21,348 nt of DNA from an uncultured Steroidobacter sp. (GTDB taxonomy: Bacteria; Pseudomonadota; Gammaproteobacteria; Steroidobacterales; Steroidobacteraceae), in the NCBI GenBank assembly GCA_946478975.1, contig CAMLEO010000098.1, positions 1 through 21,348 on the forward strand. Reading direction: 5' to 3'. Under the pieces are notes generated by a model. That model was not told where the DNA came from. It did not search any database and saw only the letters and a list, made by a program, of their open reading frames with translations. Below are positions 13,766 through 20,820 of this stretch, piece by piece. Numbering within the stretch: position 1 is the first letter of the stretch; the number at the start of each line of letters is the position of its first letter. The position numbers and the translations under genes are program-made.

Positions 13766-14323
13766 ATGCCGTTCAAAGTCACATTCGATCTGGGCGATGC
13801 CGATTTGCAGCACCTGGCGGAAGTCGCGCAGGAGCGGCAGTCGGCTGCGCGCACGCGGCCGGCGGATCGCATCGTCGCCGCGGCGCGCGAGGTTTACCTG
13901 AAGGGCTCGCAGGCGCACCTCGCCGATTTCGTGAAGGAACGTTATTCGCGTCTCGGGCTGATGCTGGAGATGATCGACGACGCGGAATGGAAGCTCAGCG
14001 ATGAAGATCAGCAGCGCTTGCTGAACGCGCTTGGATGTTTCGGCGAGCCGGCGGCCGGTGCGTCCTCGGCGCTGCTCGACCAGGCAATCATGATCGAGCT
14101 GGTGAGCCGCGATCTGCATCACGACCTCGAAGCCTACCGAGACTTTTGCAAGTTTCGCGCGGCGCAGATTGCCAAGCGCCACTCGCCGCCCGGTGCCGAT
14201 CGCGAGCAATGGCTGAGTCAACGGCGCGAAACTTTGCAGCAGCGCATGCACACCCGCCGCAAGCGCGACCTGGACAACGCAGCCGGCCCGGTGCGGCGCC
14301 TGTTTTCGCTATTCGGATTGTGA
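13766..14323 (+). CDS. Diverged YkvA/DUF1232-like protein
   Basis: A 185-residue protein without a signal peptide. The order of features resembles the DUF1232 (YkvA) proteins of proteobacteria: an N-terminal MPFKVTFDLGDADL, a helical part ending DDAEWKLSDEDQQRLLNALGCF (71-92), then LLDQAIMIELVSRDLHHDLEAYRDFCKFRA (103-132). In typical members the middle contains an Asp/Pro-rich core of the type DLIPD-x-IP-x-LGFLDD; here the corresponding stretch is short (GEPAAGASSALLDQ) and lacks those residues. The basic C terminus (THRRKRDL-like) is not diagnostic. ATG 13766 has no Shine-Dalgarno. Family assignment is from memory of the family pattern and is moderately sure. It is convergent with greB. Confidence 0.65.
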   Translation: MPFKVTFDLGDADLQHLAEVAQERQSAARTRPADRIVAAAREVYLKGSQAHLADFVKERYSRLGLMLEMIDDAEWKLSDEDQQRLLNALGCFGEPAAGASSALLDQAIMIELVSRDLHHDLEAYRDFCKFRAAQIAKRHSPPGADREQWLSQRRETLQQRMHTRRKRDLDNAAGPVRRLFSLFGL

Positions 14324-14336
14324 TCGCGAGATCACT

Positions 14337-14429
14337 GGTACATGGATGTACCCACGCCGCCGCAGGCGGCGGGCGAGAGCCAAAAGCCGCGCCTTTTGGC
14401 GGCTCGCACGAGGGTCGCGGCAGGATGCC
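14337..14429. repeat. Cluster of four hairpins between convergent genes
   Basis: In about 93 bp there are four inverted repeats. GGTACAT/ATGTACC (14337-14343 with 14346-14352). CGCCGCC/GGCGGCG (14355-14361 with 14365-14371). GCCAAAAG/CTTTTGGC (14379-14386 with 14393-14400, extended by CGAG/CTCG across a 1x2 internal loop). GGCA/TGCC (14419-14422 with 14426-14429). No strong T-run follows. It could act as a bidirectional transcription end for the genes on either side, or be a dispersed intergenic palindromic repeat. Confidence 0.7.
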
Positions 14430-14441
14430 CGATCCCGAGTT

Positions 14442-14945
14442 TCAAAGTGACTCGTAGCGAACGGCAACCACGACATAGTTCTTGATGCCGCCGGGCACTT
14501 CGACTTTCACCTCATCGTCCAAACCCTTGCGCAACAAAGCTCGGCCGAGCGGTGAGTCCATGCTGATGTAGCCCGGTGCTGCATCAAATTCATCCGGACC
14601 CACGATGCGGTATTGGTACTGCGCACCGCTGTCGTCCTCGAGCGTCACCCACGCGCCGAAAAATACCCGCGATGAATCCGACGGCGGCTGGCTGACGATC
14701 ACCATGCCATCGAGGCGTTGTCGTAGAAAACGTACGCGGCGATCGATCTCGCGCAGTTGACGCTTGCCATAGATGTACTCGGCATTCTCCGACCGGTCGC
14801 CCTGCGCCGCGGCCTCTTGGACAGCCTGTGTCACTTGTGGACGTAAAACGCGCCATAGATGGTCGAGCTCGTCCTTGAGTCGCTGTGCGCCAACAGGAGT
14901 AATGAACTTTGAGCCCTTCGGTTGAGGTGGTCGGTAACGCGTCAT
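14442..14945 (-). CDS. greB: Transcript cleavage factor GreB
   Basis: A 167-residue protein that enters the RNA polymerase secondary channel and stimulates cleavage of backtracked transcripts. The N-terminal coiled-coil has the tip motif QGDRSENAEYIYGKRQLREIDRR (48-70 region), with the acidic tip residues D50 and E53 that hold the catalytic Mg. The C-terminal FKBP-like domain shows VFFGAWVTLEDD and RIVGPDEFD, then ISMDSPLGRALLRK. YIYGKRQLREIDRRVRFL is GreB-like rather than GreA-like. I chose ATG 14945 because the family start lies near GSKFITPVG; an upstream in-frame TTG at 14993 would add 16 unrelated residues. The only ribosome-binding signal is a weak AGG. Confidence 0.94.
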   Translation of the reverse strand: MTRYRPPQPKGSKFITPVGAQRLKDELDHLWRVLRPQVTQAVQEAAAQGDRSENAEYIYGKRQLREIDRRVRFLRQRLDGMVIVSQPPSDSSRVFFGAWVTLEDDSGAQYQYRIVGPDEFDAAPGYISMDSPLGRALLRKGLDDEVKVEVPGGIKNYVVVAVRYESL

Positions 14946-15057
14946 GTACGCCTGTTTGCCAAGCTTTCGTAAGGCCGTCGCTGATATCGTCAAATGGCCG
15001 AAATTCTGTGGAATCCTTCACGGTAGCCCGGCGGGGCGCTCAATACTCTGTCGCCCC

Positions 15058-15252
15058 ATGAGCATCAAGTACTACACACACTTTCTGCTGCAGGAACGCT
15101 CTCCCAAGGGCATGAGCGAGTTCCGGGGTGTCGTCGAAGTGAATCGCACGCTGCTGCGTGGCGACTTGAAGGAAGCCGCCTCCGTGCTGGCCAAGAACTT
15201 CGAATGCGACACCAAGGATATCAAGGTTCTGCAATGGTCGAGATTGCATTGA
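15058..15252 (+). CDS. Small orphan protein, 64 residues
   Basis: The frame encodes 64 residues from ATG 15058. It is soluble and has a compact amphipathic pattern with a charged MSIKYYTHFLLQERSPKG start, a central FRGVVEVNRTLLRGDLKEAASVLA helix-like segment, and one Cys (in NFECDTKDIKVLQW). I do not recognise a family. Support for coding: a short well-organised sequence with plausible secondary structure, its own upstream region divergent from greB, and a terminator downstream. There is no Shine-Dalgarno; TACTCT at 15044-15049 lies 8 nt before ATG, so the mRNA may be leaderless. Confidence 0.65.
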   Translation: MSIKYYTHFLLQERSPKGMSEFRGVVEVNRTLLRGDLKEAASVLAKNFECDTKDIKVLQWSRLH

Positions 15253-15297
15253 GATTTTAGTTTTCAGTGTTGGTGTCGATGTTCCTCGTGATCCCCT

Positions 15298-15329
15298 AGC
15301 GGGCTTTACTTCCCTTCAGAAAGTCCGCT
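15298..15329 (+). other. Hairpin upstream of the terminator
   Basis: AGCGGGCTTT (15298-15307) pairs with AAAGTCCGCT (15320-15329) with one G-U wobble. The 12-nt loop ACTTCCCTTCAG holds a pyrimidine run (CTTCCC) complementary to Shine-Dalgarno-like purines. The terminator begins 6 nt later. Confidence 0.6.
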
Positions 15330-15335
15330 TCTCTG

Positions 15336-15364
15336 CCCCGAGCCACAAGCTCGGGGTTTTTTTT
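15336..15364 (+). terminator. Rho-independent terminator
   Basis: CCCCGAGC (15336-15343) pairs perfectly with GCTCGGGG (15349-15356) around a 5-nt loop and is followed by eight T residues (15357-15364). It ends the transcript of the 64-residue gene. Confidence 0.95.
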
Positions 15365-15373
15365 GGCCGGGCG

Positions 15374-15379
15374 TAAACT
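15374..15379 (+). promoter_or_regulatory. Candidate -10 box for a leaderless start
   Basis: TAAACT lies exactly 6 nt before the ATG at 15386, where transcription would begin at or next to the A of the start codon. There is no Shine-Dalgarno and no clear -35 hexamer. Confidence 0.3.
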
Positions 15380-15385
15380 GGCGCC

Positions 15386-16249
15386 ATGCCGATCTACTCC
15401 GAGCGTCGCTTCCGCTCCCGCGACGGGCTGCAGCTCTACTTCCGCGACTACCCGGGCGATTCATCCAAAGTTCCGGTGCTCTGCCTGCACGGGCTGATGC
15501 GCAACTGTCGCGATTTCGAGGCACTGGCGCTGCGCATTGCGCCGGGCCGTCGCGTGATCACGCCGGATTTTCGCGGCCGCGGGCGCTCGCAATACGACGC
15601 GCTGTGGATGAACTACCATCCGATGACTTACGTCGCCGACACGTGGGCGTTGCTCGCCGATGCGGGCATCGATCGTGTGATCGCAATCGGCACGTCGCTC
15701 GGTGGGTTGGTCGTGATGTTAATGGCTGCCGTGCGCGCAGAAACGTTTGCTGGGGTCGTGCTCAACGACATCGGACCTGAGGTCGATCCTGTCGGTGCCG
15801 AGCGCATTCGTCACTACGCTGGACGCTTTTCTTCGCCACGCAGTTGGGACGAGGCGATCGAGCAAACAAAGATCGCATTCGGTGCGGCGTTTCCGGATTT
15901 CACCGCGGCACAGTGGCAGGCGTTCGTGCGGCTCGCTTATAGCGAAGATGACACCGGTTCTCCTAAACTCGATGCCGATCCACACATCGGCGACGCTGTG
16001 CGTGCGATGTATCCACCGCCCGGTGCGACACACGCAATGTGGGCGGCGTTCAGCGCCTTGCGCCACACGCCCACGCTGGCGATTCGAGGTGAGCTGTCGG
16101 ATGTGCTGTCTGTCGCTGCGTTCGATCGCATGCAACGCGAGCTTCCCGATCTGCAGCGCGTGACTGTGCCGAATCGAGGTCACGTTCCTCAATTGGATGA
16201 GCCGCAGAGTCTTGCGGCGTTGGAGCGCTTTCTAGCGGACTTGCCATGA
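15386..16249 (+). CDS. Alpha/beta hydrolase
   Basis: A 287-residue cytoplasmic protein of the alpha/beta-hydrolase fold. The catalytic triad is visible as S104 in the nucleophile elbow GTSLGG, D239 in RGELSDVLS and H266 in NRGHVPQLDEP. The oxyanion-hole region is HGLMRNCRDF (35-44), and DFRGRGRS (61-68) is the usual strand-loop after beta 4. The lid region (about 130-215) is helical with no diagnostic signature, so esterase, lipase-like or other C-C or C-O hydrolase roles are all possible. The stop overlaps the start of the methyltransferase gene as ATGA, so the two are coupled. Confidence 0.92.
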   Translation: MPIYSERRFRSRDGLQLYFRDYPGDSSKVPVLCLHGLMRNCRDFEALALRIAPGRRVITPDFRGRGRSQYDALWMNYHPMTYVADTWALLADAGIDRVIAIGTSLGGLVVMLMAAVRAETFAGVVLNDIGPEVDPVGAERIRHYAGRFSSPRSWDEAIEQTKIAFGAAFPDFTAAQWQAFVRLAYSEDDTGSPKLDADPHIGDAVRAMYPPPGATHAMWAAFSALRHTPTLAIRGELSDVLSVAAFDRMQRELPDLQRVTVPNRGHVPQLDEPQSLAALERFLADLP

Positions 16250-16992
16250 GCTTCAAAGATCACTTCTCCGGCCACGCCAATGCCTACGCGCGCTATCGGC
16301 CGGATTATCCCGCGGAGCTGTTCTCCTATCTCGCGACGCTGACGCCACGGCGTGACGTCGCGCTGGATCTGGCTACCGGGAGTGGGCAGGCGGCGGTTGG
16401 CCTGGCGGAACATTTCGAGCTCGTCGTTGCGAGCGATGGCAGCGTGTCTCAGCTGCAGAATGCGGAGAAACATCCACACGTGGTGTATGTCGGCAATCTT
16501 GCTGAGCAGCCGGCTCTGAAGGACGGTTCCGTCGATTTGGTCGTGGCTGCGCAGGCGGCGCATTGGTTCGATCACGAACGTTTCTATCCTGAGGTGAAGC
16601 GGGTGCTCCGTGCGGACGGCGCGCTGGCGCTGTGGACTTACGGCCTCGCATACGTCGAGCCGCGCGTCGATGCGATCGTTCGTCACTTCTACAGCGATGT
16701 CGTCGGGTCTCATTGGCCTCCAGAGCGTCGGTGGGTCGAGAGCGCCTATCGCGATTTGCCGTTTCCGCTGCGGGAGGTCGAGACGCCTTCGTTCCAACTG
16801 AATTTGCAGTGGGATTTGGACAGCCTGATTGGATACATCGGCACCTGGTCGGCGGTTCAACGATACAAACGTGCCACCGGCGAGGATCCTTTGCCGGCGT
16901 TGCGAGCTGAGATTGCGCCTTCCTGGCCGACGCCAATGGAGGCGAAGCGGGTGACGTGGCCGCTGCATTTGCGCGTGGGGCGCGCTGGCTAG
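16246..16992 (+). CDS. Class I SAM-dependent methyltransferase
   Basis: A 248-residue cytoplasmic protein. Motif I is ALDLATGSGQAA (39-50), followed by VVASDGS (motif II acid), the DGSVDLVVAAQAAHWFD segment (93-109) and the strand LRADGALALWTYG. The AAHWFD pattern and N-terminal FSGHANAYARYRPDYP resemble the trans-aconitate/CRG1-like methyltransferase group (methyltransf_11). The acceptor is unknown. It shares 4 bp with the hydrolase gene, so a shared small-molecule pathway, such as methyl ester formation and hydrolysis, is possible but not shown. Confidence 0.9.
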   Translation: MSFKDHFSGHANAYARYRPDYPAELFSYLATLTPRRDVALDLATGSGQAAVGLAEHFELVVASDGSVSQLQNAEKHPHVVYVGNLAEQPALKDGSVDLVVAAQAAHWFDHERFYPEVKRVLRADGALALWTYGLAYVEPRVDAIVRHFYSDVVGSHWPPERRWVESAYRDLPFPLREVETPSFQLNLQWDLDSLIGYIGTWSAVQRYKRATGEDPLPALRAEIAPSWPTPMEAKRVTWPLHLRVGRAG

Positions 16993-17016
16993 CCACCAAC
17001 GCCCTCCGGCCTCCGA

Positions 17017-17022
17017 TATGAT
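17017..17022 (+). promoter_or_regulatory. Candidate -10 box for a leaderless start
   Basis: TATGAT matches five of six of the -10 consensus and ends 6 nt before ATG 17029. No Shine-Dalgarno is visible and the -35 position (CACCAA) does not match, so the call is tentative. Confidence 0.35.
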
Positions 17023-17028
17023 CGATCC

Positions 17029-19065
17029 ATGAGCGCAAAATTACTCCTGGCGATTCTCAGCTGTTCCTTAGTACTGGCCTCCTGCACAACCCCGCCGAGC
17101 AAGTCCACGATGCAGTCCGGTGTGAACAAGCAGAATCTCGACACCAGCGTCCGCCCACAAGACGACTTCTATCGGTTTGTGAATGGCAAGTGGCTGGCAA
17201 ACACAGCCATCCCAGCCGATCGCTCCAACTACGGCGCGTTTGCCCTGCTGGAAGACGGAGCCGAGCAGGATTTGAAAGCCATCCTCGATGAAGCCTCTGC
17301 AGCCAATGCACCAACAGGCGCGGATGAGCAGAAGGTGGGCGACTTCTACGCAAGCTTCCTGGACGAAACAAACATCGAAGCCCGCGGCCTGGCCCCGCTC
17401 GCCGACGAACTCAAGCGCATCGAGGAAATAAAGACGAAGCAGGACATCGCCCGCTACATCGGCTACAGCCACCGCCTCTCGGTACGCCAACCGTTCGCGT
17501 ATTACGTCTCCGTCGACCGCAAGAACTCGACGCAGTACACCGGCGTGCTGGCGCAAAGCGGGCTCGGCATGCCGGACCGCGACTATTACCTGTCGGATGA
17601 CGCACGGATGAAAGGCATCCGCGAGAAATATCAGGTCTACATCAAGGACCTGCTCGCCGCCGCGGACACGCCGCACGCCGATGCCGTCGCCGGCAAGATC
17701 TTCGAGATCGAAACCAACATCGCGAAGTCACACTGGACCCGCGTGCAAAACCGCGACGCGCAGAAAACATACAACCGCTTCGAAGTGGCACAGCTATCCC
17801 AGCTGATGCCAGGCTTCGACTGGAACGCCTTCTTCGCCGGCGCCCAGATCCCAACGGACCGCACGCAAGCCCTCGTCGTCGCCCAGCCAAGTTACTTCGA
17901 AGCCCTAGGCAAACTCATCGCCGACACACCGATCGAAGACTGGCGCGGCTACTTCCGTTTCAAGTTGCTGAACACTTACGCGCCCGAGCTTTCAGCAAAG
18001 TTCGCGCAGCTGCATTTCGAGTTCAACGACCGCACCGTCTCCGGCATCGAAGAGCCCAAGCCCCGTTGGAAACGCGCGGTCGACACAGTGGAAGGCTCGA
18101 TCGGCGATCTGGCCGGCAAAATGTACGTGGAGCGTCACTTCAGTCCCGAAGCGAAGCGCCGCATGGACGAGCTGGTCGCGAACCTGCTGCAAGCCTACGC
18201 GCGCGGCATCGATTCGCTCGAATGGATGACGCCGGCGACCAAACAACGCGCACACGAGAAGCTCGCGCGCTTCAACACCAAGATCGGCTATCCGCAGAAG
18301 TGGCGCGACTGGTCGACGCTGGAAGTGCGCCGTGACGATCTGATCGGCAATGAAATGCGCGCCTCGGCAGTCGCGTTCGATCGCAATCTCGCCAAGCTCG
18401 GCGGCCCGATCGATCGCACCGAATGGTCGATGACGCCGCAGACGGTGAACGCGTATTACAGCCCGCCGATGAACGAGATCGTGTTCCCCGCCGCGATCCT
18501 GCAGCCGCCGTTTTTCAACATCGCCGCCGACGACGCGATCAACTACGGCGCGATCGGCGCCGTGATCGGTCACGAGATCAGCCACGGTTTCGACGATCAA
18601 GGCCGCCGCTACGACGGCGCCGGCAATCTCAACGACTGGTGGGCGCCGGAGGACAGCGCCGAATTCACCAAGCGCACCAAGCAGCTCGGCGCCCAGTACA
18701 GCGCGTTGAGCCCGGTGCCGGGCATGAACGTCAACGGCGATCTGACGATGGGAGAAAACATCGCCGATGTCGCGGGGCTCGCGATGGCCTATCGCGCCTG
18801 GCAGCTGTCATTAAAAGGCAAGCGGGCGCCGGTCATCGATGGCTTCACCGGCGAACAGCGCTTTTTCATCGGCTGGGCCCAGGGCTGGGCGCGCAAGTAC
18901 CGCGAAGACGAATTGCGGCGCCGCTTGCTGATCGATCCGCACAGTCCGAGCGAATATCGCACCAACGTGGTGGTCGCCAATGTGCCGGAGTTTTACCAAG
19001 CGTTTGAGGTCAAGCCGGGCGATCGCATGTATCGCGCGCCGGCCGAGCGGGTGCGAATTTGGTGA
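17029..19065 (+). CDS. M13-family metallopeptidase, lipoprotein (PepO/neprilysin type)
   Basis: A 678-residue zinc endopeptidase. The signal carries a lipobox LVLASC with Cys19 followed by Thr, so it should be lipid-anchored in the cell envelope. The zinc site is HEISH (515-519) plus E576 in ENIADVAG, and NAYYSPPMNEIVFPAAIL contains the substrate-binding Asn-Ala-Tyr/Phe motif. The N-terminal half (about 40-400) has the conserved VRPQDDFYRFVNGKW. The C-terminal part ends with FYQAFEVKPGDRMYRAPAERVRIW, typical of M13. These enzymes cut peptides before hydrophobic residues. It stands alone, and its start has no Shine-Dalgarno. Codon choice seems to change within the gene (see findings). Confidence 0.95.
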   Translation: MSAKLLLAILSCSLVLASCTTPPSKSTMQSGVNKQNLDTSVRPQDDFYRFVNGKWLANTAIPADRSNYGAFALLEDGAEQDLKAILDEASAANAPTGADEQKVGDFYASFLDETNIEARGLAPLADELKRIEEIKTKQDIARYIGYSHRLSVRQPFAYYVSVDRKNSTQYTGVLAQSGLGMPDRDYYLSDDARMKGIREKYQVYIKDLLAAADTPHADAVAGKIFEIETNIAKSHWTRVQNRDAQKTYNRFEVAQLSQLMPGFDWNAFFAGAQIPTDRTQALVVAQPSYFEALGKLIADTPIEDWRGYFRFKLLNTYAPELSAKFAQLHFEFNDRTVSGIEEPKPRWKRAVDTVEGSIGDLAGKMYVERHFSPEAKRRMDELVANLLQAYARGIDSLEWMTPATKQRAHEKLARFNTKIGYPQKWRDWSTLEVRRDDLIGNEMRASAVAFDRNLAKLGGPIDRTEWSMTPQTVNAYYSPPMNEIVFPAAILQPPFFNIAADDAINYGAIGAVIGHEISHGFDDQGRRYDGAGNLNDWWAPEDSAEFTKRTKQLGAQYSALSPVPGMNVNGDLTMGENIADVAGLAMAYRAWQLSLKGKRAPVIDGFTGEQRFFIGWAQGWARKYREDELRRRLLIDPHSPSEYRTNVVVANVPEFYQAFEVKPGDRMYRAPAERVRIW

Positions 19066-19085
19066 GCGGTGCGGACCTCAATCCC

Positions 19086-19113
19086 TTGAACCGCGCCGCA
19101 ATTCCCTTATAAA
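19086..19113 (+). promoter_or_regulatory. Sigma70-like promoter for lemA
   Basis: TTGAAC (19086-19091) and TATAAA (19108-19113) are separated by 16 bp. The -10 matches five of six and the -35 four of six consensus bases. Transcription would start about 90 nt before the LemA start codon. Confidence 0.5.
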
Positions 19114-19210
19114 CAGCGCGACGGCGAAGTGTCAGTGGAACCCCGACCCGGTTCGGGCGGTTTCACTGCCTCAAGATCGTTAGAATCACGAATCCACGAA
19201 GGGCTCTGTC

Positions 19211-19843
19211 ATGTACGTTCTGCGCATTGGTGTGCTGATCCTGTTGGGCGCGCTGTTGACTGGCTGCGGTTACAACCGCCTGCAGCAACAGGATGAACAG
19301 GTGACCGCGGCCTGGTCCGAAGTGCTGAACCAGTACCAGCGTCGCGCCGACCTGGTGCCGAACCTGGTGAACACCGTCAAAGGTGCGGTGGCCGCCGAGA
19401 AGGACATTCTCGACAGCGTGGTCGAAGCGCGAGCGCGTGCCACATCCATCCAGGCGACGCCGGAGCTGATCAACAATCCGCAGGCGTTCCAGCAATGGCA
19501 GGCCGCCCAGGGCGAGCTGAGCCAGGCGCTGTCGCGGCTCATGGTCGTGGTCGAGCGCTATCCCGACCTCAAATCGATCTCCGGTTTCGAAGACCTGCGC
19601 GCGCAGCTGGAAGGGACGGAGAATCGCATTGCTATCGCACGCAAGCGTTACATCGACGCCGTGCAGACTTACAACGTCACGGTGCGCTCGTTCCCGACCA
19701 ATCTCACCGCGAAAGTGTTCGGTCACGACGTGAAGCAGAATTTCTCGGTGGAAAACGAGGCGCAGATTTCGCGGCCGCCGGCGGTCGACTTCTCCAAGCC
19801 GTCGCAGCAGAACACCCAGCCGCAAGTCGAAAACAACGGCTAA
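19211..19843 (+). CDS. lemA: LemA family lipoprotein
   Basis: A 210-residue protein. The lipobox LLTGC (Cys19) marks a lipoprotein. The body is a four-helix bundle with the family segments AAWSEVLNQYQRRADLVPNLVNTVKG (about 35-60), EARARATSIQ and the C-terminal VQTYNVTVRSFPTNL (about 150-165), a common LemA signature. A Gln/Asn-rich tail follows. The Shine-Dalgarno is GAAGGG. LemA is widespread and its molecular role is poorly known. The TPM gene starts at the next base after the stop, so these genes are co-translated. Confidence 0.95.
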   Translation: MYVLRIGVLILLGALLTGCGYNRLQQQDEQVTAAWSEVLNQYQRRADLVPNLVNTVKGAVAAEKDILDSVVEARARATSIQATPELINNPQAFQQWQAAQGELSQALSRLMVVVERYPDLKSISGFEDLRAQLEGTENRIAIARKRYIDAVQTYNVTVRSFPTNLTAKVFGHDVKQNFSVENEAQISRPPAVDFSKPSQQNTQPQVENNG

Positions 19844-20779
19844 ATGAGCAATTCCGGCGCGGCTCGTCCCCCTTGGCTGGTCTGGTTGTGGCCGCTGCTG
19901 CTGTTGCTGGCAGCAGCGGCGTTCGCGCAGGACACGCCCGTTCCAGTACCGGCGCTGAGTTCGCCGGTCACCGATCTCACCCAGACACTCACCACCGAGC
20001 AGCGCACCGCGCTCGAAACTCGCCTGCGTGAGTACGAGACGCGCAAGGGCACGCAAATCGCCGTGCTGATCGTGCCGACCACGCAGCCCGAATCGATCGA
20101 GCAATATTCCATTCGGGTCGCCGACCAATGGAAGATCGGGCGCAAAGGCGCGGACGACGGCGTCATCCTGCTGGTGGCGAAGAACGATCGCGCCGTGCGT
20201 ATCGAAGTCGGCACGGGACTGGAAGGCGCGCTGCCCGACGTGCTCGCGAATCGCATCATCTCGCAAGTCATCGTGCCTCGCTTTCGCAGCGGCGATTTCG
20301 CCGGCGGCATCAATGAGGCCATCACTCGCATCATTGCCTTGATCGAAGGCGAGCCGCTGCCCGAGCCGGAGCGGCGGTCGTCGAAAGGTGCTGAAGGCAT
20401 GGGCGGGCTCGGCAATGTGCTGCCGGTGCTGCTGATGTTTGTATTTGTCGGCAGCGCAATCTTGCGTGGGATATTTGGCCGCGTTGGCGGTGCGTCGGCG
20501 ACGGCGGGCATCGCGGGCGTGATCGTGTGGTTGCTGACCAGCGTGATGGCGATCTCTATCGGTGCGGCGATTCTCGCGTTCGTGTTCTCGCTGATCACAG
20601 GCGGCGGCGGTGGAGGTTTCGGCGGCGGAGGCGGCTGGACCAGTCGTCGGCGTGGCGGCTGGATGGGCGGCGGCCTCGGCGGTGGCTGGGGCGGCGGCGG
20701 TTTCGGTGGCGGTGGCGGCGGCGGCTGGAGCGGAGGCGGTGGCGGCTTCAGCGGCGGCGGCGCCTCCGGACGCTGGTGA
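19844..20779 (+). CDS. TPM-domain membrane protein, YgcG-like
   Basis: A 311-residue protein starting immediately after the lemA stop. A signal peptide (cleavage near AFAQD, residues 27-29) is followed by a TPM domain (about 42-168) with LTQTLTTEQRTALETRL, KGADDGVILLVAKNDRAVRIEVGTGLEG and DFAGGINEAI. Two hydrophobic segments follow (about 191-211 and 217-250), then a long Gly/Trp/Arg-rich tail (252-311) ending in GGGASGRW. The TPM domain of this family has been reported as a phosphatase/photosystem-repair-type fold, but bacterial function is unclear. The tail is typical for YgcG-like proteins and is encoded by GC-rich GGC/GGT runs. Confidence 0.92.
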   Translation: MSNSGAARPPWLVWLWPLLLLLAAAAFAQDTPVPVPALSSPVTDLTQTLTTEQRTALETRLREYETRKGTQIAVLIVPTTQPESIEQYSIRVADQWKIGRKGADDGVILLVAKNDRAVRIEVGTGLEGALPDVLANRIISQVIVPRFRSGDFAGGINEAITRIIALIEGEPLPEPERRSSKGAEGMGGLGNVLPVLLMFVFVGSAILRGIFGRVGGASATAGIAGVIVWLLTSVMAISIGAAILAFVFSLITGGGGGGFGGGGGWTSRRRGGWMGGGLGGGWGGGGFGGGGGGGWSGGGGGFSGGGASGRW

Positions 20780-20794
20780 GCGACGCCCAGCGAG

Positions 20795-20820
20795 CACCAT
20801 GAACCAGAGAACACCATGAA
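20795..20820. repeat. 9-bp direct repeat containing two ATGs
   Basis: CACCATGAA at 20795-20803 and 20812-20820, with a 17-bp period, so the start codon of the TPM gene at 20816 and its surroundings appear twice. Confidence 0.75.
20799..20819 (+). CDS. Possible 6-codon leader ORF overlapping a TPM start
   Basis: ATG at 20799 opens a six-codon frame (MNQRTP) whose TGA stop (20817-20819) overlaps the ATG at 20816 of the next TPM gene as ATGA. The CACCATGAA around its start is repeated exactly at the real start (20795-20803 and 20812-20820). It could be a coupling leader or just a by-product of a 17-bp duplication. Confidence 0.2.
   Translation: MNQRTP

Noticed and set aside
12140..14251. A 703-codon open frame on the minus strand over hss and the following gene
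   Set aside because: It is antisense to a clear homospermidine synthase, rich in Arg, His and Ala, and typical of GC-rich shadow frames. No domain is visible.
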